From positions 1-25,312 of the forward strand of contig CAMAXB010000007.1 of the NCBI GenBank assembly GCA_945862035.1: a DNA stretch of 25,312 bases. The letters run 5' to 3'. Made by a program: the position numbers and the translations under genes. A model generated the notes under the pieces. That model ran no database searches. It was not told the DNA's origin and saw nothing but the letters and a program-made list of their open reading frames with translations. The stretch is from Opitutus sp. GAS368 (GTDB taxonomy: Bacteria; Verrucomicrobiota; Verrucomicrobiia; Opitutales; Opitutaceae). Below, piece by piece: positions 13,757 to 22,700 of this stretch; position 1 is the stretch's first letter, and each line of letters opens with the position of its first letter.

Positions 13757-15342
13757 TCGGCTACCTGACGTCGAATCACCCGCTCATCCAAGCGTTTAGC
13801 CCTCAGGTCTTTGGGCGCAGCCGCAAGGAAACCGCCGCCCGAAAACGCGTGATCAACATGGCCCCCAAACTCTCCGACTTCTTTGCCGAGGGCGAGATCG
13901 TCGCCGCCAAGGGCCCGCTGGATCGCCCGATTTCGGGGCTCATGATGGACAGCCGGCGCGTAGTGCCCGGTACGCTGTTCTTCGCGCTGCCCGGTCGGCG
14001 GGCCGACGGCGTCTCTTTCATCGATGAGGCGATCCAACGCGGGGCCGTCGCCATCGTCACCGCCAAGCTCCCGCGGGCGATGTCCGCGAAGGTCACGTTC
14101 ATCGAGGTGGCCGATCCCCGGGCGAGCTTAGCGCGCGTGGCCCAGCGCTACTACGCGTTTCCCGACCGCGACCTGAGCGTGATCGGCGTCACCGGCACCA
14201 ACGGGAAGACGACCGTCACCCATTTGATCAAGCATCTGCTCAACGGTGACCAGAAGGTGGGCATGATCGGCACGATCTCCTACGACCTCGGCGCGCGCAC
14301 CGTCCCTTCGTATCGGACCACGCCAGAGTCCCTCGATCTGTTCGGCCTGCTCGCCCAGATGCGCGATGCCGGCTGTCGCCAGGCGGTGATGGAAGTGAGT
14401 TCCCACGGGATCGACCAGCAGCGGGTCCTCGGCCTGCAGTTCGGCGCCGCCGTTTTCACCAACCTCACCCGCGACCACCTCGACTACCACCCGACGATGG
14501 CGGCCTACTTCGAGGTCAAGACCCGGCTTTTCACGGGCGCCACGGGTGCCACCCCGAAGGTGGCGGTGGTCAACCTTGATGATGAGCACGGCCGGAAGCT
14601 GACCGAAAGCATTCCCGCCTCGATCCGGGTGGTCACGTTTGGCGAGGCTGCGGGCGCGCAGGTTCGCGCGGAGAAGATCGTTCTCGGGTTCAAGTCCACC
14701 GCTTTTTCGCTCGTCTGGCCGCAGGGGGAGATGCAGGTCGAGTCGCCGCTCGTCGGCCGCTACAATCTGAGCAACCTGCTGGCGGCGATTGCGACGGCCT
14801 GGGGTCTTGGTCGTGATCCGCGCGTCTTCCTTGCCAAGCTTCGCGCGTTCAAGGGCGTCCCTGGTCGCATGGAGCGCGTGGACGAAGGGCAGCCCTTCAA
14901 TGTTTTTGTCGACTACGCCCACACGGACGACGCGCTGCGCAATGCGCTCGGCATGCTCCGGGCCGTGACTCCGGGCCGGGTCCTTGTGGTCTATGGCTGT
15001 GGGGGCAATCGTGACCGGACGAAGCGGCCCCTCATGACCACGGCCGTGCAGGAGTTGGCCGATTTCGCCTTCGCGACGGCCGACAATCCGCGCCGCGAGG
15101 CCCTCGACAGCATCTTTGCCGACATGCGTGCAGGCGTCAGCTCTCCCGATCGCATCGCCTGGATCGAGGACCGTCGCCGTGCGATCAGCCTCGCGCTGGA
15201 TATGGCGCAACCCGGCGACTGCCTGCTCATCGCCGGCAAGGGGCATGAGTCCTACCAGGAGTTCGCCGACACGGTTGTGCCTTTTGACGACCGGCAGGTC
15301 GTGCGCGAGCTGATTGGGATCAAGCAAATCAATCAGGGATGA
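13753..15342 (+). CDS. murE: UDP-MurNAc-L-Ala-D-Glu:meso-diaminopimelate ligase
   Basis: Adds the third stem-peptide residue to UDP-MurNAc-dipeptide using ATP. Motifs: N-terminal MDSRRVVPGTLFFALPG, the ATP loop GVTGTNGKTTVTH (Lys152), the EVSSHGIDQQRV substrate region, and DNPR at 444-447. DNPR is the known signature for meso-diaminopimelate rather than lysine addition, pointing to a Gram-negative-type wall. From GTG 13753 the protein is 529 aa, with about 35 extra residues before the conserved region compared with a start at ATG 13858 (494 aa). The strong SD and the GTGA overlap with ftsI favour the longer form, but the family usually begins near the ATG. Only 6 nt separate it from murF. Confidence 0.93.
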   Translation: MIGYLTSNHPLIQAFSPQVFGRSRKETAARKRVINMAPKLSDFFAEGEIVAAKGPLDRPISGLMMDSRRVVPGTLFFALPGRRADGVSFIDEAIQRGAVAIVTAKLPRAMSAKVTFIEVADPRASLARVAQRYYAFPDRDLSVIGVTGTNGKTTVTHLIKHLLNGDQKVGMIGTISYDLGARTVPSYRTTPESLDLFGLLAQMRDAGCRQAVMEVSSHGIDQQRVLGLQFGAAVFTNLTRDHLDYHPTMAAYFEVKTRLFTGATGATPKVAVVNLDDEHGRKLTESIPASIRVVTFGEAAGAQVRAEKIVLGFKSTAFSLVWPQGEMQVESPLVGRYNLSNLLAAIATAWGLGRDPRVFLAKLRAFKGVPGRMERVDEGQPFNVFVDYAHTDDALRNALGMLRAVTPGRVLVVYGCGGNRDRTKRPLMTTAVQELADFAFATADNPRREALDSIFADMRAGVSSPDRIAWIEDRRRAISLALDMAQPGDCLLIAGKGHESYQEFADTVVPFDDRQVVRELIGIKQINQG

Positions 15343-15348
15343 CCCGCC

Positions 15349-16740
15349 GTGCCTGCGTTCGACCCCAAGACCCTCGCTGCCTGGACCGCTGGAAAATGGT
15401 CTCAGGCCCCGTCGATGCCCTTGACCGGATTCTCGATGGACACCCGCGCCCTCCAGGCCGGGCAGGTCTTTGTCGCGATCAGCACGGAGCGTCGCGACGG
15501 TCACGACTTTCTCGCTGAAGCGGCGGCGGCGGGAGCCGGTGCCGCGCTCGTGGCCCGGGTCATCCCAGGAGTTGCGCTGCCGCAACTGATCGTGGCGGAT
15601 CCCTTGCTGGCGTTTCAGGCCATCGCCGCTGCCCATCGCCGGACCTTCCGGGCGCCGGTCATCGGGATCTCGGGCAGCGCCGGCAAGACGTCGACCAAGA
15701 ATCTCCTCGCGCTGCTGCTGGGCGGGGAGGAGGGCGGGGTGCTGGCGACCGAGGGAAACCTCAACAACCACCTTGGCGTGCCCTTGACGCTGACCCGCCT
15801 TGAGCCGGGCCGGCACAAATTCGCCGTGATTGAAGCTGGCATCAGCGCCCCGGGCGAGATGGCGCCGCTCGCGAAGATGATCGAACCCGACGTCGCCCTC
15901 GTCACCCTCGTGGGGCCGGCCCACATTGAAGAGCTGGGTGGTCTTGAGGGCGTCGCACGCGAGAAATCCGTTCTCCCCGCGCACGTTCGCGCGAGCGGTC
16001 TCGCGCTCTTCCCGCGCGAGTGTGCACAGTTTGCCCCTTTCCGGGACCTCGCCGTCCGCACCATCACGGTCGAGCCGGCCGAGGTCCTGCGTCCCGCCGA
16101 GCCCCCGCGGGATCGCGTGTACTTCACGATCACCCAGCGTGGCGACACCACCGCGATCGCGCTCGCCTACGGCCCGCCGCCACCTCTCGTTTTTGCCCTT
16201 GGTCGCATCACGTCCGGCATGGCCCAGAACGCAGTCCTCGCGATCTGCGCGGCGCTCTGGCTGGGGGTGCCCCGCGACGTGATTCAGCGCCGCTTGGATG
16301 ACTACGCGCCGACGCGCCTGCGGGGAGAGATCCGCCGTGAGCCCGGGCGGCTGCTTTATCTGGACTGCTACAACGCAAACCCCGCCTCGATGCGCGACGC
16401 ACTCGAGGCCTTCGTGGAGATCGCGTCCGACGGGGAACCCCGGCTCTACGTGCTCGGGTGCATGGAGGAACTCGGACCGGAGGCCGGCCGCTACCACCAC
16501 GAACTGGGCCTTGCCCTGAAGCTGGGTCCTCGTGATCGCGTCTACGTGACCGGCGGTGAAGCGGCCGCGGTCCGCGCCGGTGCGCTCGCCGCGGGCGTCC
16601 CGCCGGAGCAGATCGAGGTGGTCAACTCCCTGGAGCCGCTCGCCCGCGTCGTGGCGGATTTTCGCGGGGCCATTTTCATTAAGGGCAGCCGCCGCTACCG
16701 TCTGGAGCAGATGGTCGACCGTACCGCCGCCCCCCACTGA
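15349..16740 (+). CDS. murF: UDP-MurNAc-tripeptide:D-Ala-D-Ala ligase
   Basis: Attaches D-alanyl-D-alanine to the UDP-MurNAc-tripeptide, the last cytoplasmic precursor step. The product is 463 aa, normal for MurF. Visible: MDTRALQAGQVFVAI near the start, the ATP loop GISGSAGKTSTKNLL (Lys113), the MurF-specific NLNNHLGVPLTL, the AHIEELGG metal/ligand region, and YLDCYNANPASM in the central-to-C-terminal part. The start is GTG 15349, six bases after the murE stop, with GGGA about 10 nt upstream; no in-frame ATG fits the conserved N-terminus better. Position between murE and mraY is the classical dcw order. Confidence 0.95.
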   Translation: MPAFDPKTLAAWTAGKWSQAPSMPLTGFSMDTRALQAGQVFVAISTERRDGHDFLAEAAAAGAGAALVARVIPGVALPQLIVADPLLAFQAIAAAHRRTFRAPVIGISGSAGKTSTKNLLALLLGGEEGGVLATEGNLNNHLGVPLTLTRLEPGRHKFAVIEAGISAPGEMAPLAKMIEPDVALVTLVGPAHIEELGGLEGVAREKSVLPAHVRASGLALFPRECAQFAPFRDLAVRTITVEPAEVLRPAEPPRDRVYFTITQRGDTTAIALAYGPPPPLVFALGRITSGMAQNAVLAICAALWLGVPRDVIQRRLDDYAPTRLRGEIRREPGRLLYLDCYNANPASMRDALEAFVEIASDGEPRLYVLGCMEELGPEAGRYHHELGLALKLGPRDRVYVTGGEAAAVRAGALAAGVPPEQIEVVNSLEPLARVVADFRGAIFIKGSRRYRLEQMVDRTAAPH

Positions 16741-16754
16741 TCCGCCCCGTCCCG

Positions 16755-17870
16755 ATGCTGAGCTACCTCGCAGACTACGAACACCTCTTTGGCCCCTTCC
16801 GGCTGCTGCGCTACCTGACGGTGCGCACCGCGGGTGCGACAATGACCGCGTTGGTCATCGGCTTCATCATCGGTCCGATGCTCATCCGGCGTTTCCGGGA
16901 GCTGAAGTTTGGGCATGGCTATATCGACGAACGCACGGGATCCCTGGGGGCGACCTACTTCGACAAGAAGCACACGCCCACGATGGGCGGGCTGATCATT
17001 TTCATCGCGGTCTTCCTGAGCGCGGCGCTCTGGGCTACGCCAAATGTCTGGGTCTTCGTCTCTTTGTTTGTTTACGCGGCGCTGACCGTGCCTGGTTGGC
17101 GCGACGATTACCTCAAGGTCGTCCACAAGAACAAGGACGGCATCAAGTCGTGGGAAAAAATCGCATGGCAGTCGCTCGCGACGATCGTCGCCCTCGCGAT
17201 CCTGCTCTGGCACCCCGTCAGTTCGGAGAAGATCCGCGAGCTCTGGGTTCCCTTCTTCAAGGATGCCGTCATTGCCCACATGCCCTGGTGGATGCTGCTG
17301 ATTCTCATCTATCTCTGGGTGGTCGGTTTCAGCAATGCGATCAACCTGACGGACGGTCTTGATGGCCTCGCGGTCGGGTGCACCATCACGGTGGCGCTGG
17401 TGTTTGGCCTCATGGCGTACGCCGCGGGCAATCGCATCATCTCGGAGTACTTGCTGATCAGCTACGTCCCGGGCGCGGGCGAGCTGGCGGTGATCTGCGG
17501 CGCACTCATCGGTGCCGGCATGGCCTTTCTCTGGTTCAACTCCCACCCGGCTGAGGTCTTCATGGGCGACACGGGCTCCCTCGCATTGGGCGGTCTGATT
17601 GGCGTGATGGCTTTCATGATCCACCAGCCATTCACCCTGGTGATTGTGGGCGGAGTCTTCGTGCTTGAGCTGCTTTCCGTCGTCCTGCAAGTGGGCTGGT
17701 TCAAGTTTACCCGGCGCCGCTTCGGCGAGGGGCGCCGCCTCTTCCTGATGGCTCCCCTGCATCATCATTTCCAAAAGCGCGGCTGGCCGGAGACCAAGGT
17801 GGTCCTCCGCTTCTGGGTGCTGTCCCTCGGTTTTGCGTTGCTCGGACTCGCGACGCTCAAGCTCCGCTGA
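16755..17870 (+). CDS. mraY: Phospho-MurNAc-pentapeptide transferase MraY
   Basis: An integral membrane enzyme that transfers phospho-MurNAc-pentapeptide to undecaprenyl phosphate, making lipid I. The product is 371 aa with about ten hydrophobic segments. Catalytic and binding motifs are visible: KKHTPTMGGL after the second membrane segment, the Asp pair in WRDDYLKV, NAINLTDGLDGLAVG with the third catalytic Asp, EVFMGDTGSLALGG, and the APLHHHFQKRGW histidine loop. The DD motif is preceded by GWR where GF plus a small residue is common, a minor variation. ATG 16755 lies 14 nt after murF. It is followed 11 nt later by murD. Confidence 0.95.
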   Translation: MLSYLADYEHLFGPFRLLRYLTVRTAGATMTALVIGFIIGPMLIRRFRELKFGHGYIDERTGSLGATYFDKKHTPTMGGLIIFIAVFLSAALWATPNVWVFVSLFVYAALTVPGWRDDYLKVVHKNKDGIKSWEKIAWQSLATIVALAILLWHPVSSEKIRELWVPFFKDAVIAHMPWWMLLILIYLWVVGFSNAINLTDGLDGLAVGCTITVALVFGLMAYAAGNRIISEYLLISYVPGAGELAVICGALIGAGMAFLWFNSHPAEVFMGDTGSLALGGLIGVMAFMIHQPFTLVIVGGVFVLELLSVVLQVGWFKFTRRRFGEGRRLFLMAPLHHHFQKRGWPETKVVLRFWVLSLGFALLGLATLKLR

Positions 17871-17881
17871 CCTCTTTTCCC

Positions 17882-19177
17882 ATGCTGGTGATCCCTGAAT
17901 TCCTCAAACCCCTGCTGAGCGGCTCCGTGGCTGTCCTTGGCGCGGGTGTGAGTGGACGAGCCGCGGCGCAACTGGTGGCGCGTCTCGGTGGTCAGCCCCA
18001 GTTGTTCGATGAAAAGGGCGGGGAAGGGGTCCTTCGTGAATTTCGCGGCGCTCCTGCCTCCGGGTACCGCCTCGTGATTTTTTCGCCCGGCTTCTCATCA
18101 ACTCATCCTTGGATCGGCACGGCCCGCGCCGGCGGCGCGGTCTGCATCGGTGAGCTGGATTTCGCTTCCCTCTTCTGGCGCGGACGCCTGGTGGCGATCA
18201 CGGGCACCAATGGAAAGACGACCCTGACCGAATTCATGACCCATGCGCTCCGCGCGGCAGGCCGCGACGCGGAAGCGGCGGGCAATATCGGGTACCCGCT
18301 GTCCCAACTGCTGCTCGACCGTGACGGCGGCGCACCCGACACCACGGTGGTTTGCGAAGTCAGTTCCTTCCAGGCCGAGACCCTGCGCTATTTCCGGGCA
18401 GACTCCGCTCTCTGGACCAACTTTGCCGAGGACCACCTAGAGCGCCACGGAGACCTGCAGTCCTATTTCGCAGCCAAATGGCATCTGTTTGCGCGCACGG
18501 TGGGCGGGGCCGTCTTCGCGGGCTCCAGCGTGCAACGCCACGCGCTCGCGCAGGGGCAGACCCTACCGGCGGAGGCCTGCGTGGAGACGGAGGATCAGCC
18601 AGGTGACCTGCTGCTCCGGGGATCCGTCTTTGCTGAGTACCCCCAGCGCGAAAATTTCCTGCTCGCGGCCGCCTGGTGGCGCGCGGCCGGCCTGCGCGAA
18701 GCCCTGCTCTACACCGCAGCGCAGAGCTTTGCCTTGGGCGCTCATCGCCTGACTCGGGTCGCGGACCGCGCCGGGGTGACCTACTGGAACGACTCCAAGG
18801 CCACCAACTTCCATGCGGTCGAGGCCGCGCTCACCCGTTTCCCCGCCCCGGTGCTCCTGATCGCCGGCGGCAAATCCAAGGGAGGGGATGTGGCTGCCTT
18901 CGTCCGCCGCATCTCGCCCCGGGTCCGGCATTTGCTCCTGATCGGAGAAACCCGGAGCCTGCTTTCGACTTTTTGCGGGGCACACGGTGTGGAATCCACG
19001 GTCTGCGCCGATCTGGCGGAGGCCGTGTCGGCCGCCGCCCGCCTCGCCCGGCCGGGCGAGCATGTTCTGCTGAGTCCGGGCTTCGCCAGCCTTGACCAGT
19101 TTCGGAGCTATGAAGACCGCGGACAGCAATTCATGGCCTCTGTGAATAACTTGGGAACAGTCTCCGTTTTAGGGTAG
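17882..19177 (+). CDS. murD: UDP-MurNAc-L-alanine:D-glutamate ligase
   Basis: Adds D-glutamate as second residue of the stem peptide with ATP. The product is 431 aa, typical for MurD. The N-terminal UDP-binding fold starts with SVAVLGAGVSGRAAAQLV. The ATP loop is ITGTNGKTTLTEF (Lys112); VVCEVSSFQAETL carries the family's Ser-Ser-Phe-Gln motif; TYWNDSKATNFHAVEAAL is the conserved asparagine-aspartate-serine-lysine region; and LLSPGFASLDQF lies near the end. ATG 17882 gives the canonical start, with no clear SD. It follows mraY by 11 nt and precedes the LysM gene by 15 nt, all in one probable transcript. Confidence 0.95.
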   Translation: MLVIPEFLKPLLSGSVAVLGAGVSGRAAAQLVARLGGQPQLFDEKGGEGVLREFRGAPASGYRLVIFSPGFSSTHPWIGTARAGGAVCIGELDFASLFWRGRLVAITGTNGKTTLTEFMTHALRAAGRDAEAAGNIGYPLSQLLLDRDGGAPDTTVVCEVSSFQAETLRYFRADSALWTNFAEDHLERHGDLQSYFAAKWHLFARTVGGAVFAGSSVQRHALAQGQTLPAEACVETEDQPGDLLLRGSVFAEYPQRENFLLAAAWWRAAGLREALLYTAAQSFALGAHRLTRVADRAGVTYWNDSKATNFHAVEAALTRFPAPVLLIAGGKSKGGDVAAFVRRISPRVRHLLLIGETRSLLSTFCGAHGVESTVCADLAEAVSAAARLARPGEHVLLSPGFASLDQFRSYEDRGQQFMASVNNLGTVSVLG

Positions 19178-19192
19178 CAAACGCACCTTCGT

Positions 19193-20278
19193 ATGAACAC
19201 ACTCATCTCTATGAAAATTATGAAGATTTTTGGCCTGGTCGTGGCCGTCCACGCCGCCGTTTTCATGCTGATCTTCGCCATCCCCGGCTGCCGCTCCTCC
19301 GCGCGGCAAAACGCCGTGGTCACGCCCGGGCCCGCCCCCGCGGGAGCGATGATCTCCTACGCCGGCGCACCGGACAGCCCCTCGCTTTCGAGCAGCGCGC
19401 TCAATCCGGCGATCACGTCCGCGCCGATGTTCGATCCCAAGGCGCCCGCGACTGCCGCGGGGTCCATTCGCTTCAGCCCGACCCGCCCGGGCGTCGACGC
19501 GTCGAGCATCACGCCGCCGCCCGCCGAAGCGGCACCGACCGTCAACTACACCGTAGTGAAGGGCGACAGCCTCTGGACCGTGGCCAAGCGTCACAGCGTC
19601 ACCGTCGCCGAACTGGCGTCGGCGAACAACCTGATGACCAATGCGACGCTGCAGCTAAATCAGAAACTCATCATTCCGCAAAAGGCAGTCGCTCCCGCCG
19701 CCGCCGGTGCTTCCGCGCCCGCGGCCGACTCCCCTTCCTACACGGTCAAGTCCGGCGATACGCTGGGCGCCATCGCCCGTCGCAACGGCACCACCGTCGA
19801 CGCGCTGCGCGCAGCGAACCGCCTGAGCGGGGACGGCGTCCGTGCAGGCCAAGTCCTTCTGCTGCCGGTCGGCGCGACCGTGCCCGCGGCCGATGCCACC
19901 TCCGCCGTGGGCGCCGCCGCCACGACCCGTCCCGCAAACGCGGTGACCCACACCGTGGCACCGGGTGAAACCCTGAGTGAGATTGCCCGCCGCTACGGGG
20001 TGCGCTACGCGGAGATTGCCACCGCGAACAACATCACCGATCCGACGCGCGTCCGCGCCGGACAGGAACTGGTCATCCCCGGCTGGCAGGCCCCGGGCGC
20101 CGCCGCCGGGACTTCCGCTGAGTCGACCCCCGCGGCCGCGACCAACGCACCGATTCTCTTCATTCCGGGTGCCGCGGATGATCTTCCGCCGGCTCCGGCG
20201 CCGACCGGTGACGTCCCGGTAATCCGCGTCGATGACCCCGGCGCGCCGGCCGAGAGCGCAGCGCCTCGCATCAACTAA
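19193..20278 (+). CDS. Triple-LysM envelope protein within the dcw cluster
   Basis: A 361-aa exported protein with three LysM peptidoglycan-binding domains at about residues 117-164 (YTVVKGDSLWTVAKRH), 182-227 (YTVKSGDTLGAIARRN) and 251-298 (HTVAPGETLSEIARRY). The N-terminus is a hydrophobic signal of about 20 residues ending in AIPGC, a possible lipobox with Cys33, although Pro at -2 is unusual. The linkers are Ala/Pro/Thr-rich and the C-terminus is a disordered acidic tail. No catalytic domain (peptidase, amidase or glycosidase) is visible, so it is probably a wall-binding adaptor. The start could be ATG 19193 or ATG 19211; neither has a good SD. LysM genes are not part of the classical dcw order, and placement between murD and ftsW suggests a division role, which is inference. 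Confidence 0.88.
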   Translation: MNTLISMKIMKIFGLVVAVHAAVFMLIFAIPGCRSSARQNAVVTPGPAPAGAMISYAGAPDSPSLSSSALNPAITSAPMFDPKAPATAAGSIRFSPTRPGVDASSITPPPAEAAPTVNYTVVKGDSLWTVAKRHSVTVAELASANNLMTNATLQLNQKLIIPQKAVAPAAAGASAPAADSPSYTVKSGDTLGAIARRNGTTVDALRAANRLSGDGVRAGQVLLLPVGATVPAADATSAVGAAATTRPANAVTHTVAPGETLSEIARRYGVRYAEIATANNITDPTRVRAGQELVIPGWQAPGAAAGTSAESTPAAATNAPILFIPGAADDLPPAPAPTGDVPVIRVDDPGAPAESAAPRIN

Positions 20279-20297
20279 ATCGAATTTTTCCGAACCC

Positions 20298-21464
20298 ATG
20301 TCCCGCTCCGCGCTCGCGACGTCCAGCCCGCGCAGCCCCCTCGTCCTCAATCCCGCGGCCATCATCGTCGTCTGTGCAGTCGGCCTGGCGATCCTCGGCC
20401 TCACGATCCTCTTCAGCGCGAGCGCATCCTTCCGGCAGGGTCCGTACTTCTACCTCAACAAGCAGCTGTTTGGAATCGGGCTGGCGGCCACGGCCTGCTT
20501 CATCACGAGCCGGCTCGATCTCGAGTTTGCCCGCCGCTACGTCTGGATCGTCGGGGGGGTGGCCTTGGTTCTTTTGGTGCTGGTGCTGATTCCTGGCATC
20601 GGCGTCTCCGTCAAGGGCAGCCGCCGCTGGCTGGGACTGGGGCCGCTTCGGTTCCAAGTCTCCGAGCTCGGGAAACTCGCGATGGTCTTCTGCCTCGCGC
20701 ACTACCTTTCGCTCAACCAAACAAAGATCGGCGCTCTCAAGGAGGGCTTTCTCTACCCCATCGGCATCATCAGCGCCTTCGGGGTCCTGATCGTGCTGGA
20801 GCCGGACTTCGGCACCGCGGCGCTCACGCTCGTGATTGGCCTGGTACTCCTGTTTCTCGCCGGCGCCCGCTGGCGCTACATTCTTCCCACGATCGGCGTG
20901 GTGGTCGCGGGCTTTACCGTGCTGGTGATCAACAATCCCAATCGGCTTCGCCGTTTTCTCGCCTTTCTCGACGTCGAGGGAAACAAGCAGGGGGGCACGT
21001 ACCAGCTCTATCAGTCCCTGGCCGCGTTCGCGGTGGGCGGCACGGAGGGCGCCGGCCTCGGGCAGGGTCGGCAGCAGATGAATTTCCTGCCGGAAGCGCA
21101 CACGGATTTTATCTTTGCGGTGGTGGGGGAGGAACTTGGCCTTTGGTTTACCCTCGGGACGGTTGCGATCTTTGTGATCATCTTTGTGGCCGGTCTGATT
21201 CACCTCCGCCGTGCACCCAATCTCTTCCAGTTCCTTCTCGTCACCGGATCGCTGCTGCTGATCCTGCTGCAGGCGATGGTGAATCTGGGGGTGGTCACCG
21301 GACTTCTGCCCACCAAGGGCATGTCGCTCCCCTTCATCAGCGCCGGTCTCTCCAACCTGCTTCTGATGGGGGTGCTGATCGGAATTATCATCAATACGCA
21401 GCGGAGTTGGACCAAACCCAGCTTCGCGAACAGTCGGCGGAGGATGGAGGAAGTGGCGACGTGA
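20298..21464 (+). CDS. ftsW: Septal peptidoglycan glycosyltransferase FtsW
   Basis: A polytopic SEDS-family enzyme that polymerises lipid II at the septum with FtsI. The product is 388 aa with about ten membrane segments beginning near LVLNPAAIIVVCAVG. SEDS motifs are visible: LFSASASF after segment 1, GSRRWLGLGPLRFQVSELGKL in the first large loop, LEPDFGTAALT, the catalytic-region stretch AHTDFIFAVVGEELG, and PTKGMSLPFISAG. The last motif continues with LSN where YGGSS is usual in many homologues, a visible deviation. ATG 20298 is preferred; the frame upstream lies inside the LysM gene. An imperfect inverted-repeat element follows its stop directly. Confidence 0.94.
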   Translation: MSRSALATSSPRSPLVLNPAAIIVVCAVGLAILGLTILFSASASFRQGPYFYLNKQLFGIGLAATACFITSRLDLEFARRYVWIVGGVALVLLVLVLIPGIGVSVKGSRRWLGLGPLRFQVSELGKLAMVFCLAHYLSLNQTKIGALKEGFLYPIGIISAFGVLIVLEPDFGTAALTLVIGLVLLFLAGARWRYILPTIGVVVAGFTVLVINNPNRLRRFLAFLDVEGNKQGGTYQLYQSLAAFAVGGTEGAGLGQGRQQMNFLPEAHTDFIFAVVGEELGLWFTLGTVAIFVIIFVAGLIHLRRAPNLFQFLLVTGSLLLILLQAMVNLGVVTGLLPTKGMSLPFISAGLSNLLLMGVLIGIIINTQRSWTKPSFANSRRRMEEVAT

Positions 21465-21563
21465 AAAAAACGCGCATGACGAAATCCGAATGACGAAAGG
21501 ACGATTCTTCGATCCTCGTCTCTGCACCCTCGGTATCATTCTTTTGGGCATTCGGATTTTAAG
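21465..21563. repeat. Intergenic hairpin element between ftsW and murG
   Basis: The 99-nt gap contains a 14-nt direct repeat, TGACGAAATCCGAA at 21477-21490 with its next copy starting at 21491, and an imperfect inverted repeat: 21481-21505 pairs with 21535-21560 through an 11-nt exact core (AAATCCGAATG and its complement CATTCGGATTT). The loop is 29 nt. It begins within about 15 nt of the ftsW stop and ends 3 nt before the murG start codon. In position and build it resembles the cassette at 7354-7828 but encloses no gene. Confidence 0.7.
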
Positions 21564-22700
21564 TTGAAAACCTTCCTCATCAGTTGTGGTGGCACCGGCG
21601 GGCATCTGTCGCCGGGCATAGCGCTCGCGGAAGGGCTGCGGGCGCGCGGGCACCGCGTGACGCTCTTCATCAGCCACAAGAAGATCGATGCCCGCCTGAT
21701 CGAAAAGTACCCTGACCTGTCCTTTGTGCGGATTCCGGGCGCGCCGTTTGGGCTGCGCCCGCTGACGTTGGCCCGGTTTGTCTGGCACCAAACGCACGCG
21801 TTTTTCTTCAGCCTGCGCCAAGTGCGCAGCCTGCGGCCGGCGTGCATTGTGGGCTTTGGCGGATTCACCACCGCAAGCCTCATGGTCGCCGGCGCGCTGG
21901 CGGGAATTCCCGTGGCGCTGCACGAGGCCAATCGCGTGCCGGGCCGCGCCATCCGCCTGCTCGGGCGGCTGGCCCGCCGGGTGTACCTGCCGCCGGGTGT
22001 CGAGCTGCCGCAGGCGCGCAGGGATGCCGTCCGCGCCGCGGGCCTGCCCGTTCGCCGCGAGATTTCCCGGGGCGCCAGCGCCGCGGCGCGGACCGCGCTC
22101 GGGCTTGACCCGCATCGACCGGTGCTGGCGGTGCTCGGCGGTTCGCAGGGTGCTTTGGCGTTGAATGACTGGGCGCGTCGGCAGGCGGAGCACCTCGCCC
22201 GCGCGGGTGTGCAGCTTTACTGCGTGACCGGCCCGGGCAAGGGCGAGGAGGGCACGACAACCTATCCCGGACCAGGGGGCGTCCCGGTGCCGGCGATGTT
22301 CGTCTCCTTCTCAGATCGGATGGCGGATATCCTCTCGGCGGCCGACCTGGTCGTGTCACGCGCGGGCGCGGGCACGATCGCCGAGCTGATTCGCTGCCGC
22401 ACGCCGGCCGTGCTGGTGCCTTTTCCTCAAGCGGCGGACAATCATCAGGCCGCGAACGCGGCGTGGTTTGCGCGCGAGGGCGGCGGAAGAGTGGTCGCGC
22501 AAACGGAGGTGAATGGGCTGGACCGGGAGGTTCCGGGCTGGCTGCACGATGCGGGGCGCCTGAATCGCGCCCGCGTGGAACTGGAACGGCTCGACCGATC
22601 AGACCCCCTCACGTTCATGCTGGAGGATCTGGAAAAGCTCACAACGGGGCGCGGCCCCGATGCCGCGACGTCGGTTCCGCGGGCGGAGGTGCGGTCGTGA
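21564..22700 (+). CDS. murG: Lipid II synthase MurG (GlcNAc transferase)
   Basis: Transfers GlcNAc from UDP-GlcNAc to lipid I at the inner face of the membrane, giving lipid II. The product is 378 aa, slightly longer than usual. The N-terminal lipid I-binding glycine loop LISCGGTGGHLSPGIALAEGL starts immediately, which fixes the start at TTG 21564: an in-frame TAA lies just upstream (21559-21561) and no ATG or GTG precedes the motif. Other features are the second glycine loop VLGGSQGALALN and the UDP-GlcNAc site VSRAGAGTIAELI with VPFPQAADNHQAANA. The TTG start, lack of SD and adjacent hairpin arm predict weak or regulated translation. The stop overlaps the murC-murB start (GTGA). Confidence 0.94.
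   Translation: MKTFLISCGGTGGHLSPGIALAEGLRARGHRVTLFISHKKIDARLIEKYPDLSFVRIPGAPFGLRPLTLARFVWHQTHAFFFSLRQVRSLRPACIVGFGGFTTASLMVAGALAGIPVALHEANRVPGRAIRLLGRLARRVYLPPGVELPQARRDAVRAAGLPVRREISRGASAAARTALGLDPHRPVLAVLGGSQGALALNDWARRQAEHLARAGVQLYCVTGPGKGEEGTTTYPGPGGVPVPAMFVSFSDRMADILSAADLVVSRAGAGTIAELIRCRTPAVLVPFPQAADNHQAANAAWFAREGGGRVVAQTEVNGLDREVPGWLHDAGRLNRARVELERLDRSDPLTFMLEDLEKLTTGRGPDAATSVPRAEVRS
22685..22689 (+). promoter_or_regulatory. Ribosome-binding site deciding the murC-murB start
   Basis: GGAGG lies 7 nt before GTG 22697, which overlaps the murG stop codon. This fixes the fusion start at 22697 although its frame stays open upstream inside murG. Confidence 0.65.

Noticed and set aside
14128..16842. 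Long antisense open frame opposite murE and murF
   Set aside because: Same GC shadow effect; it crosses two well-defined sense genes and shows no protein family.
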